Positions 49,433-59,744 of a DNA stretch of 64,000 nucleotides are shown one piece after another (the first letter of the stretch is position 1; every line of letters starts with the position of its first letter). The notes under the pieces are model-generated. The model was not told the DNA's origin, searched no databases, and saw only the letters and a list, made by a program, of their open reading frames with translations. The DNA comes from Pseudorhodobacter aquimaris (GTDB lineage: Bacteria > Pseudomonadota > Alphaproteobacteria > Rhodobacterales > Rhodobacteraceae), in assembly GCF_001202025.1 (NCBI RefSeq), contig NZ_LGHS01000076.1:186001-250000 (forward strand). The letters are read 5' to 3'. A program made the translations under genes and the position numbers.

Positions 49433-52123
49433 ATGCCGTTCAATCTGCTGGTTTTCGCCTCTGTGGCCTATGTTGTCATGCTGTTTTGCGTGGCGTTTCT
49501 GGCAGAGCGTCGCGCCGCACGCGGGGCGGTGAAGTGGCTGCGCTCGCCTCTGGTCTATACGTTGTCGTTGTCGGTTTATTGCACGGCATGGACGTTTTAC
49601 GGTGCTGTGGGATATGCCGCGCGCTCGGGGCTGGAATATATGACCATCTATCTGGGGCCGACGGTTGTCTTTGTCGGCTGGTGGTGGGTGCTGCGCAAGC
49701 TGGTGCGGATCGGGCGGCAGTACCGGGTTACCTCTATTGCGGATCTGATCTCCAGCCGATTTGGGAAATCGAACCTTCTGGGGGTGATCGTAACCTTGAT
49801 GTGCGTCACGGCCTCGACGCCTTATATCGCGCTGCAACTTCAATCTGTAACGCTTTCGTTCGGGGTGTTCGCCAGTGCCACGGCGGATGGTTGGGCCAAG
49901 CCGGACGGCAATGTGACCTCTCTTTGGGTGACAATCGGCCTTGCGATTTTCACCATTTTGTTCGGCACCCGCAACCTTGATGCCAATGAGCAGCACACCG
50001 GCATTGTCACCGCCATCGCCGTCGAGGCGGTGGTCAAGCTGGTCGCGCTGATTGCAGTGGGGATCTTTGTGATCTGGGGGCTTGCCAGCGGGCCTGCGGA
50101 TATTCTGGCGCGGATCGATGCCAGCCCGATGGCCGAGTGGCATATGAAGCCCTCGCGCTGGACGGGGTTGATATTCCTTTCGGCGGCGGCGGTGATCTGC
50201 TTGCCGCGGATGTTTCAGGTGCTGGTGGTGGAAAACAGCGACGAGCGGCATCTGGCCACCGCAAGCTGGGCCTTTCCGCTTTATGTGATGCTCATGAGCC
50301 TCTTTGTCATCCCGATTGCCGTTGTCGGGCTGGAGCTGATGCCAGAGGGGTCCAACCCCGATCTGTTCGTGCTGACGCTGCCGCTCAGCCAGGGGCAGGG
50401 CGGGCTTGCCATGCTGGCGTTTCTGGGCGGGTTTTCAAGTGCGACCTCGATGGTGATCGTGGCCTCGATCGCGCTGGCGACGATGGTGTCGAACCATATC
50501 GCGATGCCGCTCTGGCTGTCGCTGCGCCCGGCCAAGCCGGTGGCGGGGGATGTGCGGCGGTTGATGCTCTTGTCGCGGCGGCTGTCGATTCTGGCGATCC
50601 TTGGTCTGGGGTTTGCCTATTACCAAAGCTCGGGCGGGGCCGAGGCGCTTGCCTCTATCGGGTTGATTTCCTTTGTGGGGGTGGCGCAGATCTTGCCTGC
50701 CATGCTGGGGGGTGTCTTTTGGCGCGGGGCCACGCGCACGGGGGCGATCTGGGGGCTGTGCCTTGGGTTTGCGATCTGGGCCTATACGCTGTTCCTGCCC
50801 TCTTTCGGGGCGGATGGGGTTTTGTCGGAACAAATTCTGGCGCAGGGGCCGCTTGGCCTTGGCTGGTTGCGTCCACAAGCGCTGTTTGGTGTGGCGGGTA
50901 TGGACCCGTTGATCCACGCGTTGTTCTGGTCCATCGCACTGAATGCATTTACCTTTTGTGTCGGCTCCTTGCTGACCTTTCCCGGTCCTGTCGAACGGTT
51001 TCAGGGCGCGGCTTTTGTCAATGTGTTCGAAGTGGACAGCGGCAATGCGCATGGCTGGGCCTCTCATGGCCGGGCGGAGGCCGAGGACCTTCTGGTCATG
51101 GCACAGCGTATTCTGGGCGATGAAGAGGCGCTTGCCTTTTTTGAGGCCGAGGCCCGCGCCCAAGGGCGTGCAGGCTATTTGCCCGATCCGACTTCGGGGT
51201 TCATCGATCTGTTGGAGCGCAGGCTTGCGGGGTCGGTCGGGGCGGCGACGGCCCATGCGATGATCTCGCAGATTGCGGGGCGGGCGATTGTCTCGGTCGA
51301 GGATCTGATGGCCGTGGCCAATGAGGCCGCCCAGATCAAGGAATACTCGTCAAAGTTGGAAGAACAGCGCGAAGAGATGACCCGCACCGCGCGCCAGCTG
51401 CGTGATGCCAATGACAAGCTGACCACGCTTTCGGTGCAAAAAGACGCCTTCCTGAGCCAGATCAGCCATGAGCTGCGCACGCCGATGACCTCTATCCGCG
51501 CGTTTTCCGAGATTTTGACCGAGGGTGATTTACCGGGAGAGCTGGTCACGAAATACGGCCATGTGATCCATGATGAAACCAAACGGCTGACGCGGCTTTT
51601 GGATGATCTGCTGGATCTGAGCGTGCTGGAAAGCGGCACCGTGCAGCTTAATCTGGACCTGAGCAACCTGCGCGGGATGATTGACCGTGCGATGGCGGCG
51701 GCCTGTCATACCCGCCCCGAGCGGGAGTTTATCATCCACCGCGATTTGCCAACCGAAGAGATTTTTCTGCGCACCGACAGTGACCGGCTGACGCAGGTGT
51801 TTATCAACCTCATCTCCAATGCGCGCAAATATTGCGATGCGACCAACCCGGAACTGCGCATCGCCGTGCGGCAAAAGGGCGGCCGCGTGACGGTTGATTT
51901 CATCGATAACGGGTCAGGTATCCCCAAGGATAAACAGGCGCTTATATTCGAGAAATTCGCACGGCTAACCGATCAGACCAAGGCGGGCGGGGCCGGGCTT
52001 GGCCTTGCGATTTGCCGTGAGGTGATGGCCAATCTGGGCGGCACCATCAGCTATTTGCCGGGGCAATGGGGCGGGGCATTTCGCGTTACCGTGCCTTTGC
52101 GGCTGGAGGTTGCCCAGAAATAG
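49433..52123 (+). CDS. Sodium:solute symporter-histidine kinase fusion (CrbS-like)
   Basis: The 896-residue protein joins an SLC5-type symporter to a histidine kinase. The first ~540 residues have about 13 membrane segments with family motifs YRVTSIADLISSRFGKS and GGFSSATSMVIVASIAL. A linker with coiled coil (IKEYSSKLEEQREEMTRTARQL) leads to the HisKA domain with His679 in FLSQISHELRTPMTS and an HATPase domain (NLISNARKYCD, DNGSGIPKD, GGAGLGLAICREV). CrbS proteins of this design sense acetate and control acetyl-CoA synthetase. No response regulator gene is adjacent, so the partner lies elsewhere. It follows the small membrane protein gene by one base. Confidence 0.9.
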   Translation: MPFNLLVFASVAYVVMLFCVAFLAERRAARGAVKWLRSPLVYTLSLSVYCTAWTFYGAVGYAARSGLEYMTIYLGPTVVFVGWWWVLRKLVRIGRQYRVTSIADLISSRFGKSNLLGVIVTLMCVTASTPYIALQLQSVTLSFGVFASATADGWAKPDGNVTSLWVTIGLAIFTILFGTRNLDANEQHTGIVTAIAVEAVVKLVALIAVGIFVIWGLASGPADILARIDASPMAEWHMKPSRWTGLIFLSAAAVICLPRMFQVLVVENSDERHLATASWAFPLYVMLMSLFVIPIAVVGLELMPEGSNPDLFVLTLPLSQGQGGLAMLAFLGGFSSATSMVIVASIALATMVSNHIAMPLWLSLRPAKPVAGDVRRLMLLSRRLSILAILGLGFAYYQSSGGAEALASIGLISFVGVAQILPAMLGGVFWRGATRTGAIWGLCLGFAIWAYTLFLPSFGADGVLSEQILAQGPLGLGWLRPQALFGVAGMDPLIHALFWSIALNAFTFCVGSLLTFPGPVERFQGAAFVNVFEVDSGNAHGWASHGRAEAEDLLVMAQRILGDEEALAFFEAEARAQGRAGYLPDPTSGFIDLLERRLAGSVGAATAHAMISQIAGRAIVSVEDLMAVANEAAQIKEYSSKLEEQREEMTRTARQLRDANDKLTTLSVQKDAFLSQISHELRTPMTSIRAFSEILTEGDLPGELVTKYGHVIHDETKRLTRLLDDLLDLSVLESGTVQLNLDLSNLRGMIDRAMAAACHTRPEREFIIHRDLPTEEIFLRTDSDRLTQVFINLISNARKYCDATNPELRIAVRQKGGRVTVDFIDNGSGIPKDKQALIFEKFARLTDQTKAGGAGLGLAICREVMANLGGTISYLPGQWGGAFRVTVPLRLEVAQK

Positions 52124-52138
52124 CCCCCAAGGCGCGCA

Positions 52139-52594
52139 TCAGCGCCGACTGCTGCGCGCGTTACTGGCGCCCTGCACCGTGATCTGGCGGATGCCTGCCA
52201 GCTTGGTGTCCGACAGATAGCTGGCGACCGTCACCTCACGCGATTGCGGGGTGGAAGCGGCCTTTGGCGTTACCGGCGGGAAGACATGGAAATCATAGAC
52301 GATCGTGCCGTCTTTGACCGGACGGGCCACCAGCTCGGCATCCCAGAACCCCTGGCTTGGCGGCAGGCCGGTGGCGCGGATAATCACACCGCCGGGCATG
52401 CGCTCCAGCTTCAGATCGGTGATCTGCGAGATCAGCGGGCGCGGATCGACGGGCTTGCCCTCGACCACGGTCACCACGGGGGTTTCCTCTGAGCCACCGA
52501 ACCAGTTCATCGGATTCAGGCGGGATTTCCCAACGGTAGAGCAGGCCCCGAGGGCCAAAGTTGCGCAAAGGGCGGCGACCAGCGGTCTGTTCAT
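52139..52594 (-). CDS. Predicted lipoprotein, unassigned
   Basis: The 151-residue protein starts at ATG 52594 after GGGA; longer starts add a low-complexity stretch that overlaps the sufE upstream region and look false. It begins with a lipoprotein signal, LVAALCATLALGAC. The rest reads STVGKSRLNPMNWFGGSEE, then strands such as ITDLKLERMPGGVIIRATGLPPSQGFWDAELVARP and VYDFHVFPP. I recognise it only as a conserved lipoprotein type of Rhodobacterales. Its gene faces the symporter-kinase gene with 15 bases between stops. Confidence 0.75.
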   Translation of the reverse strand: MNRPLVAALCATLALGACSTVGKSRLNPMNWFGGSEETPVVTVVEGKPVDPRPLISQITDLKLERMPGGVIIRATGLPPSQGFWDAELVARPVKDGTIVYDFHVFPPVTPKAASTPQSREVTVASYLSDTKLAGIRQITVQGASNARSSRR

Positions 52595-52729
52595 AGCGGC
52601 TTTCCCTATCATCTGTTGCCCCTTGCGTAGCCCATAGCGCGGCATTTGGAAAGCATTTGCTGCGCGCAAAGCTGGACCTTTGGCGCGCAGGGCGCTACCT
52701 CTGCGTGGAAATGGAAACGGAGCAACACT

Positions 52730-53155
52730 ATGGCCACCGCCGCCTTTGAAGAGATCGCCGAGACCTTTGAATTTCTGGACGATTGGGAAGACCGCTATCG
52801 TCATGTGATCGATCTGGGCAAGGAGATGCCCGCGCTGGATGAGGCCTTTAAGGTGCCAAGCCTGAAGGTTGACGGCTGTGCCAGTCAGGTCTGGTTGCAC
52901 CCGCAGATCGAGGGGCAGGGGCCGGATGCAATTTTCCGTTTTGACGGCGAAAGCGACGCGATGATCGTGCGCGGGCTAATCGCGGTTCTGCATGCGCTTT
53001 ATGCAGGGTTGACGGTTGCCGATGTGCTGCGTGTCGATGCGGCGGCCGAACTGGCGCGGCTGGGGCTGGACGAACATCTGTCGGCTCAGCGGTCAAACGG
53101 CGTGCGCGCCATGGTGGAACGTATCCGGCAAACCGCCGCCGCCGCTGCGGCCTAA
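52730..53155 (+). CDS. sufE: SufE family cysteine desulfurase activator
   Basis: SufE accepts sulfur from the desulfurase SufS for iron-sulfur cluster assembly. The 141-residue protein has the SufE pattern: ETFEFLDDWEDRYRHVIDLGKEMPAL, the active Cys in LKVDGCASQVWLHP, then DSDAMIVRG-like ESDAMIVRGLIAVLHALYAGLT. ATG 52730 follows GGAG. It is monocistronic, convergent with the aminopeptidase gene, and the two stops overlap by 4 bases. No other suf gene is nearby. Confidence 0.92.
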   Translation: MATAAFEEIAETFEFLDDWEDRYRHVIDLGKEMPALDEAFKVPSLKVDGCASQVWLHPQIEGQGPDAIFRFDGESDAMIVRGLIAVLHALYAGLTVADVLRVDAAAELARLGLDEHLSAQRSNGVRAMVERIRQTAAAAAA

Positions 53156-54939
53156 AGCGGCGCGCAGGCGCGGGCCAGCCATTCCGCCGCAGGGGCCGAG
53201 ACGAGCGGCGCGATCTTGGATGCGACCTCGGCGTGATAGGCGTTCAGCCAGTCACGCTCTCCGGGGGCAAGCATGGTCAAATCAACCAGACGGCGATCAA
53301 AGGGCACAAAGGTCAGCGTCTCAAAGCAAAGCTGGTCGCGGTCATCTAGCAGCTTGGCGGCAGGTGTCACCACGATCAGGTTTTCGAGCCGGATACCAAA
53401 GGCCCCCTCGCGGTAATACCCCGGCTCGTTCGACACGATCATACCGGGCCGCAAGGCCACCTCTGACATTCTGGAAATCCGCTGCGGCCCCTCATGGACC
53501 GAGAGGAACGCGCCAACACCGTGGCCGGTGCCATGGTTGAAATCCATCCCCGCCAGCCAGAGCGGATAGCGCGCAATCGGGTCCAGATCGCGGCCCGAAA
53601 GGCCATTGGGCCAGCGCGCCCGTGACAGGGCAATCATCCCTTGCAGCACGCGGGTAAAGGCCTCTGCGCCGCCCGCCGGTATTGGCCCGATGGCCATCGT
53701 GCGGGTGATGTCGGTTGTGCCATCGACATATTGCGCGCCGCTGTCGACCAAGAGCAGCGCACCGGGGGTGACGGGGCGGTTGCTCTCGTCGGTCACGCGG
53801 TAATGCATGATCGCGCCGTGTTCGCCCGCACCGCAAATGGTGTCAAAGCTCAGATCATGCAGCTGGTTTGTGGCGCGGCGACAGGATTCGAGCTTTTGGA
53901 CAACGTCAATCTCGGTCAACTGACCCTTGGGGGCCTCATCCTCTAGCCAGCAGAGGAATTCAACCATCGCCGCCCCGTCGCGCAGATGGGCCGCGCGGGC
54001 GCCTGCGATTTCGGCATCGGTCTTGCAGGCCTTGGGCAGACGGCAAGGGTCATCACCCCAGGCCGGCTCGTTCAGTTCCAGTGATACCGCCAAGGGGGCT
54101 GTTGCACGGTCCACCCGCACCGGACCTTGCAGGCTGCGCAGGGCGGGGACAAAGGCCGCCGCAGGGCGGATGGTAACCTGATCGCCAAGATGGGCGCGGG
54201 TGGCCTCATCCAGCTTTTCGGGGGCGGTAAACAGGCTGACGCGGCCATCGGCAAAGAGGATGGAAAAGCCGTGCAAGACCGGCGTGCGCGGCACATCCCG
54301 GCCGCGAATATTGAGCAACCAGCACAGGCTGTCGGGCAAGGTGATGATGGCGGCGCCTTGGCCTGCCTCTTGCAGTTGCGCACCCAGATCGGTCCGTTTT
54401 TGCGCGCTGGTCTTGCCCGCCAAAGCATCGGGATGCACAAAGGCGCGGCCCATGGGCGGGGCGGGCTGATCGGGCCAGATGGCATCCACCATATTGGCCG
54501 TAGGGCAAAGGGTGATCGCCAGCCCCTCCAATGCCCTCTCTATCGCGGCGATCTCGTCAGGGGTATGGAGCCACGGGTCAAAGCCGATGCGCCCCTGTTC
54601 CAGATGATCCGCAATCCACGGGCCGGGCTTGATGTCGGGCCAGGGGACAGGGGTGAAATGCGCCAGATCCACCTGGGTTTTCACCTGCGTACGGTAACGC
54701 CCGTCGATGAACACCCCCGCCACATCGGGCAGAACGATGCAAAACCCCGCCGAGCCGGTAAACCCCGTCAGCCATTGCAAACGGTCATCGCGGGGCGCGA
54801 CATTTTCACCCTGATGCGCATCGGCACGGGGGATGATGAACCCGTCCAGACCTTCCGCAGCCAGCCTTTTGCGCAAAGCCTGCAGGCGGGTGGGACCTTG
54901 CGACGGATCGGCACTGGCGGAAAAATTCTGAAAGCTCAT
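53152..54939 (-). CDS. M24B family aminopeptidase P
   Basis: This metallopeptidase probably removes N-terminal residues that precede proline. The 595-residue protein has the three-domain layout of the long aminopeptidase P type, with the catalytic domain at the end. Metal ligands are visible: Asp residues in [19 protein letters not shown], His in [18 protein letters not shown], Glu in [10 protein letters not shown] and Glu in [12 protein letters not shown]. Domain two is a catalytically silent copy. ATG 54939 overlaps the cobT stop by 4 bases, so it is likely co-transcribed with cobST. Confidence 0.94.
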   Translation of the reverse strand: MSFQNFSASADPSQGPTRLQALRKRLAAEGLDGFIIPRADAHQGENVAPRDDRLQWLTGFTGSAGFCIVLPDVAGVFIDGRYRTQVKTQVDLAHFTPVPWPDIKPGPWIADHLEQGRIGFDPWLHTPDEIAAIERALEGLAITLCPTANMVDAIWPDQPAPPMGRAFVHPDALAGKTSAQKRTDLGAQLQEAGQGAAIITLPDSLCWLLNIRGRDVPRTPVLHGFSILFADGRVSLFTAPEKLDEATRAHLGDQVTIRPAAAFVPALRSLQGPVRVDRATAPLAVSLELNEPAWGDDPCRLPKACKTDAEIAGARAAHLRDGAAMVEFLCWLEDEAPKGQLTEIDVVQKLESCRRATNQLHDLSFDTICGAGEHGAIMHYRVTDESNRPVTPGALLLVDSGAQYVDGTTDITRTMAIGPIPAGGAEAFTRVLQGMIALSRARWPNGLSGRDLDPIARYPLWLAGMDFNHGTGHGVGAFLSVHEGPQRISRMSEVALRPGMIVSNEPGYYREGAFGIRLENLIVVTPAAKLLDDRDQLCFETLTFVPFDRRLVDLTMLAPGERDWLNAYHAEVASKIAPLVSAPAAEWLARACAPL

Positions 54940-56807
54940 TTGACGTTCCGCATCCCCAAAACCCGCGCGCGTTTGCGTGGGTCGGTGTCAAACAAGCTGG
55001 CAAGCTGTTCTGTCATTGCACCGGCAAGCTGTTCCACATCGGTGATCGTCACCGCGCGGTCGTAATAGCGGGTGACGTCATGGCCGATACCGATGGCGAT
55101 CAACTCTATGGCTTTGCGCTTTTCAACCATGCCGATCACATCGCGCAGATGCTTTTCAAGGTAGTTGGCTGGATTGACCGAAAGGGTGGAATCATCCACC
55201 GGCGCACCGTCGGAAATCACCATCAGGATCTTGCGCGCCTCGGGGCGGGCCAGCATACGGCGGTGCGCCCATTCAAGCGCCTCACCGTCGATATTTTCCT
55301 TGAGCAACCCCTCTTTCATCATCAGCCCCAGATTGGGCCGTGCCCGCCGCCAAGGTGCATCGGCGGATTTATAGATGATGTGGCGCAGATCGTTCAGGCG
55401 GCCGGGCTGTTGTTCGCGCCCCGCGCTTAACCAGCGTTCACGGCTTTGCCCGCCCTTCCATGCGCGGGTGGTAAAGCCGAGGATTTCAACCTTGACCGAG
55501 CAGCGTTCCAGCGTGCGGGCCAGAACATCGGCGCAAATCGCGGCAATAGAGATCGGCCGCCCGCGCATTGACCCCGAGTTGTCCAGCAAAAGGGTCACAC
55601 AGGTATCGCGGAACTCGGTGTCTTTTTCCTGTTTGAACGACAGCGGCGTGGTCGGATTGGCCACAACCCGCGCCAGACGGCCCGCGTCCAGCGTGCCCTC
55701 CTCCAGATCAAACAGCCAGCTGCGGTTCTGCTGTGCCTGCAGACGGCGTTGCAGCTTGTTGGCAAGGCGCGATACGGCGCCCTTCAAGGGCTCCAGCTGT
55801 TGGTCGAGATAGGCGCGCAACCGTTCCAATTCGGCAATCTCGGCCAGATCTTCGGCGCGGATTTCCTCGTCAAAATCCGTGGTGTAGACAACATAATTCG
55901 GATCGGCGTCGGAATGGGGCGCAGGGGGCGGCGGCTCCATCGGGGCCTCGCCCTCGGGCATCTCAGCCTCTTCGCCCTGCTCCATATCCGAGGATTCGTC
56001 CTCGGAAACCTGCGCTTGGGAGGCGTCTTGCTGCTCTTCTTGTGATTGTTCGGCCGAGGCGTCGTTCTCATCGTCCTGACTGTCGTCGTCAGAGCCGCTT
56101 TCTTCTTGCTGCTCCTGCTCGGCCTCATTGCCGCTGTCTTGATCTTCGTCCTCGGTATCGGGATCGTCGCCAAGCTGGTCGCCATAGCCCAGATCCGCGA
56201 TCACCTTCCGCGCAAGGCGGGCGAAACCGGCCTGATCGTCAAGGACCTCATCAAGGTGATCAAGGGTTCCAGAGGCGCTTTCCTCGATAAAACCGCGCCA
56301 CAGTTCCATGACGTTATCGGCGCCCGGCGGCAGGGCGCGCCCCGTGGCCAGATGCCGCACCAGATAGCCCGCCGCCGTCGACAGGGGCGCATCGGCGGAT
56401 TGGGTAATATCGGCATAGCCCTTGCGCTTGGCCTCATAGCCGATCTTGGCGTCGATATTGCCTGCGGTGCCGGGCATTTCACGCGCGCCGACGGCCTCAC
56501 AGCGGGCGGTTTCCATGGCCTCGTAAATCTCGCGGGCAAGGCCGCCGCTGGGGGCATATTTCGCTGCCGTGGCCTCATTGTGGTATTTGCGGCGCATGGC
56601 AAAAGCATCGGCGGTGCCGCGGGCCAGCAAGACCTCGTCACGCGTCATCCGGCGGCTGACCTGCGGCAGGCGGATGCCCTCTTTGGTCATGCCGGCGGGA
56701 TCCACCGAATAGGTGACGTTCATCTCCGGATCATTGGCTATGACCTTAGTCGCCTCGGCCAAGGCTTTCTTGAACGGATCGGCGGGGTTATCTGATGGTT
56801 TGCTCAT
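54936..56807 (-). CDS. cobT: Aerobic cobaltochelatase subunit CobT
   Basis: CobT is the VWA-domain subunit of the CobN-CobS-CobT chelatase that inserts cobalt into hydrogenobyrinic acid diamide for vitamin B12. The 623-residue protein has an N-terminal helical part, a very acidic middle (about 215-300, runs of Asp, Glu, Gln and Ser) and a C-terminal VWA domain with the MIDAS motif [11 protein letters not shown], where Asp and Ser bind the metal ion. It lies 70 bases downstream of cobS. cobN is not in the window. Confidence 0.94.
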   Translation of the reverse strand: MSKPSDNPADPFKKALAEATKVIANDPEMNVTYSVDPAGMTKEGIRLPQVSRRMTRDEVLLARGTADAFAMRRKYHNEATAAKYAPSGGLAREIYEAMETARCEAVGAREMPGTAGNIDAKIGYEAKRKGYADITQSADAPLSTAAGYLVRHLATGRALPPGADNVMELWRGFIEESASGTLDHLDEVLDDQAGFARLARKVIADLGYGDQLGDDPDTEDEDQDSGNEAEQEQQEESGSDDDSQDDENDASAEQSQEEQQDASQAQVSEDESSDMEQGEEAEMPEGEAPMEPPPPAPHSDADPNYVVYTTDFDEEIRAEDLAEIAELERLRAYLDQQLEPLKGAVSRLANKLQRRLQAQQNRSWLFDLEEGTLDAGRLARVVANPTTPLSFKQEKDTEFRDTCVTLLLDNSGSMRGRPISIAAICADVLARTLERCSVKVEILGFTTRAWKGGQSRERWLSAGREQQPGRLNDLRHIIYKSADAPWRRARPNLGLMMKEGLLKENIDGEALEWAHRRMLARPEARKILMVISDGAPVDDSTLSVNPANYLEKHLRDVIGMVEKRKAIELIAIGIGHDVTRYYDRAVTITDVEQLAGAMTEQLASLFDTDPRKRARVLGMRNVK

Positions 56808-56824
56808 ATACTCGGCCCCTCTGG

Positions 56825-56868
56825 GGCGGGGCTGACCCCGCCGTTCCGGTGACGCTGGGGCGAACCCC
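56825..56868 (-). other. Two hairpins in the cobS-cobT gap
   Basis: The 70-base gap holds GGCGGGG/CCCCGCC with a 4-base loop (56825-56842) and GGGG-CGAA-CCCC (56857-56868). In the minus-strand transcript the latter is a stem of four G-C pairs closing a UUCG loop. Such pairs often protect messages or set different levels for two genes in one operon. There is no T run, so I do not call a terminator. Confidence 0.5.
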
Positions 56869-56877
56869 GAAAGGACG

Positions 56878-57852
56878 TTACTTCATCGCCTGCGATGCGG
56901 CCGATTCCGGCAGCTCTTCGTCAAAGCAACGCTGATAGAATTCGGCAACCGTCTGGCGCTCTAGCTCGTCACATTTGTTGAGGAAGGTCAGCCGGAAGGC
57001 ATAGCCGATGTTCTGAAAGATCCGCGCATTTTCGGCCCATGTGATCACGGTGCGCGGGCTCATGACGGTGGAAAGATCGCCGTTCATAAAGGCTATGCGC
57101 GTCAGATCGGCAACGGTGACCATCTGGCCGATGGTCTTGCGGCCTTTTTCGGTGTTGTAATGCGGGTTTTTCGACAGGACGATATTGGTTTCGGCGTCAT
57201 GTGACAGATAGTTGAGCGTGGCGACCAGCGACCAACGGTCCATCTGCGCCTGGTTGATCTGCTGGGTGCCGTGGTAAAGGCCGGTGGTATCGCCCAGACC
57301 AACGGTGTTGGCGGTTGCGAACAGACGGAAGGACGGATGCGGGGTGATGATCTCGTTCTGGTCAAGCAGCGTCAGCTTGCCGTCATGTTCCAGCACACGC
57401 TGGATCACAAACATCACATCGGCGCGGCCTGCGTCATATTCATCAAAGACAATCGCCACAGGGTTGCGCAGCGCCCAAGGCAGGATGCCTTCGTGGAATT
57501 CGGTGACCTGCTTGCCGTCGCGCAGCTTGATCGCATCCTTGCCGATCAGGTCGATCCGGCTGATGTGGCTGTCGAGGTTGACGCGCACGGTGGGCCAGTT
57601 CAGCCGCGCGCCGACCTGTTCGATATGCGTGGATTTGCCGGTGCCGTGATAGCCTTGCACCATGACGCGGCGGTTATAGCCGTAGCCCGCAAGGATCGCC
57701 AAAGTCGTATCGGGATCGAATTTATAGGTCGGGTCAATCGTTGGCACGCGGTCGGTCGGCTCTGCAAAGCCCTTGACCTTCATGTCGGTATCAATGCCGA
57801 AAACCTCTCGAACAGAGATTTCTTCGGTGGGTTTCATTGTTGCATCAACCAT
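56878..57852 (-). CDS. cobS: Aerobic cobaltochelatase ATPase subunit CobS
   Basis: CobS is the AAA+ motor of the cobalt chelatase and pairs with CobT. The 324-residue protein has Walker [16 protein letters not shown] near residue 65, Walker [17 protein letters not shown], sensor 1 LFATANTVG and a C-terminal helical lid with [20 protein letters not shown]. The alternative start ATG 57837 (MKPTEE) is possible. It is separated from modC, on the same strand, by 109 bases that may contain its promoter. Confidence 0.95.
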   Translation of the reverse strand: MVDATMKPTEEISVREVFGIDTDMKVKGFAEPTDRVPTIDPTYKFDPDTTLAILAGYGYNRRVMVQGYHGTGKSTHIEQVGARLNWPTVRVNLDSHISRIDLIGKDAIKLRDGKQVTEFHEGILPWALRNPVAIVFDEYDAGRADVMFVIQRVLEHDGKLTLLDQNEIITPHPSFRLFATANTVGLGDTTGLYHGTQQINQAQMDRWSLVATLNYLSHDAETNIVLSKNPHYNTEKGRKTIGQMVTVADLTRIAFMNGDLSTVMSPRTVITWAENARIFQNIGYAFRLTFLNKCDELERQTVAEFYQRCFDEELPESAASQAMK

Positions 57853-57961
57853 TGGCGTACCCGCTTCCTCAAGAATTCGGGCGTCCGGCCCGTGGTGTCA
57901 GATTGGTATGAGTGATGGAACATAACGCAAAAGGGTGCAAGGGAAAGAGGTCAATATTTTC

Positions 57962-59068
57962 TTATGGTCGCTGATGGCTTGTGTTATGGTCTGGCCCGAT
58001 ATGGGCGGGGGCGACCGATACGGATTTGACAATCGCAAAACAGGCCATGCCGATGCAAAGCCCAAGTGCCGATGCCGATCGTCGGGTGATGCGGGCAAGG
58101 ATAAGGTCGTCGCCCGCGCGCAATTGCACCATGACGGCGGGTCCGTCATCGCCGCTGATCTGGCTGATCTCGGCAGGCAGGATGTTCAGTGCCGAAAGGC
58201 CGGCCGGGGCCTCGCGCGCGATAATCACATCCTGAGCCAGAATTCGGATGCGCAGACGGCTGCCAAGCGGGGCTTCGATATGCGGCAGGAACAGCGGCGC
58301 GGTGGTGGTTTGCAGGCGCGCCAGCCCGTCTGGCTCATGGGCGGTCAGCGTGGCGGTGATCACGGCGCCGGCCTCTTGCGGGCCAAGGGCGGGGGCGGCG
58401 GCCGGATCGGCAAGCAGCGCGGACAGCGGGCCGGAATGGGTGATGCGCCCCGCGTCGATCAGCATCAGATGGTTGGCCAACCGTGTGACCTCGGCCATGT
58501 TGTGGCTGACGTAAAGGATGGGCGTGCCGATCCGGTCACGAAGCCGTTCCAGATAGGGCAGGATTTCCGCCTTGCGGTTGGCATCAAGGGCGGCGAGGGG
58601 CTCATCCATCAGCAGCATGCGCGGACGCGTCAGCAACGCGCGGCCAATGGCGCAACGGGATTGTTCCCCGCCTGAAAGCGTGGCGGGGTGGCGGGCCATT
58701 AGGGGGCCAAGGTCAAGCGCGTCGACAATCTCATCAAGGTTGGCACCGGGCAGGTCGCGCGCCCGTTTATCGGCATAGGCGAGGTTCCCCGCCACCGTCA
58801 GATGCGCGAACAACCGGCTGTCCTGAAAGACGAAACCAAGGCCGCGTTTGTGCGGCGGGGTGAAGTGGCTGTCGTCCTGCCAAACCTCATCGCCCCAAAC
58901 CACGCGGCCCTTGGCGCAACCTTCCAGCCCCGCGATCACCCGCAGCAGGGTGGATTTTCCCGATCCCGACCTCCCAAAAAGGGCGGTAACACCGGAAGCT
59001 AAGATCGTGTGGCAGGTTTGCAGTGTAAAATTTTGATATTTAATATTTATATCAATTAAAAGCATCAC
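57962..59068 (-). CDS. modC: Molybdate ABC transporter ATP-binding protein ModC
   Basis: ModC powers molybdate import. The 368-residue protein has Walker A FGRSGSGKSTLLRVIAGL, signature LSGGEQSRCAIGRALL, Walker B MLLMDEPLAALD and switch VSHNMAEVTRL. The C-terminal TOBE (molbindin) domain covers about 285-350 (LSALNILPAEISQISGDDGPAVMVQLRAGDD) and binds oxyanions. An unusual His-rich tail, APAHIGPDHNTSHQRP, ends the protein. Its start overlaps the modB stop by 4 bases. Confidence 0.94.
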   Translation of the reverse strand: MMLLIDINIKYQNFTLQTCHTILASGVTALFGRSGSGKSTLLRVIAGLEGCAKGRVVWGDEVWQDDSHFTPPHKRGLGFVFQDSRLFAHLTVAGNLAYADKRARDLPGANLDEIVDALDLGPLMARHPATLSGGEQSRCAIGRALLTRPRMLLMDEPLAALDANRKAEILPYLERLRDRIGTPILYVSHNMAEVTRLANHLMLIDAGRITHSGPLSALLADPAAAPALGPQEAGAVITATLTAHEPDGLARLQTTTAPLFLPHIEAPLGSRLRIRILAQDVIIAREAPAGLSALNILPAEISQISGDDGPAVMVQLRAGDDLILARITRRSASALGLCIGMACFAIVKSVSVAPAHIGPDHNTSHQRP

Positions 59069-59744
59069 CCATGCCCCCCGCTTGGGAATCGTCGGTTGAG
59101 GGTATAGACCATCAGCAGGGTCGCAAATGAGAACACCAAAAGAATGGCCGCAAGTACATGGGCATCGGCGTAGTTGATCATCTCCACATGCTCATAGATC
59201 GCGATAGAGATAACCTTGGTCTTGCCCGGAATATTGCCGCCCACCATCAAGACCACGCCAAATTCGCCCAAGGTATGGGTAAAGGATAACACCAGCGCCG
59301 TCAGAAACCCGCGTTTCGCCAGAGGCACGGCCACCGTGAAGAAACGGTCCAGCGGGGTGGCGCGCAGCATCATCGCGGCCTCTAGCGGGGCGCGGCCGAC
59401 GGCCTCAAAGGCCGATTGCAGGGGCTGCACCATGAAGGGAAGGGAATAGATCATTGAGGCGATGACAAGGCCGGTGAAGGAAAAGGTCAGCGTTTCCCCC
59501 GTAACCTGTACCCAGAACCCGCCAAAGGTGGAATTGGGACTGAACAGCACCAGAAGATAGAACCCCAGAACCGTCGGCGGCAGGACCAAAGGCAGGGCCG
59601 TCAGCGCCTCGACCACCGGCTTGAAGCGCGAGCGCGTGCGCGCCAGCCACCACGCCAAAGGGCGCCAAGGATCAAAAGGAATACTGTGGTGATGGCCGCC
59701 AGCCGGAGCGTAAGCCAGAGCGGGCCAAGATCGGGTAGGCTCAT
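59065..59744 (-). pseudogene. modB: Molybdate ABC transporter permease ModB with a one-base frameshift
   Basis: ModB is the membrane subunit of the molybdate importer. The expected start, ATG 59744, overlaps the modA stop (ATGA) and reads SLPDLGPLWLTLRLAAITT and VFLLILGA, a good ModB N-terminus. Then the frame breaks: the rest of the protein (PLAWWLARTRSRFKPVVEALTALPLVLPPTVLGF and onward) continues in another frame. The break is near 59660-59662, at a GGG on the plus strand that would be GGGG in an intact gene. So the reading is either a true loss or a sequencing or assembly error in a homopolymer. The downstream part is well conserved, including the EAA-like EAAMMLRATPLDRFFTVAVPLAKRG loop. 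Confidence 0.88.

Noticed and set aside
47761-49443. Open frame of 560 codons on the minus strand
   Set aside because: It is antisense to the RamB/ScfR-like regulator gene, which has a clear helix-turn-helix, a good ribosome site and a Cys-rich C-terminus. The minus frame is Arg/Gln/Pro rich with no domain.
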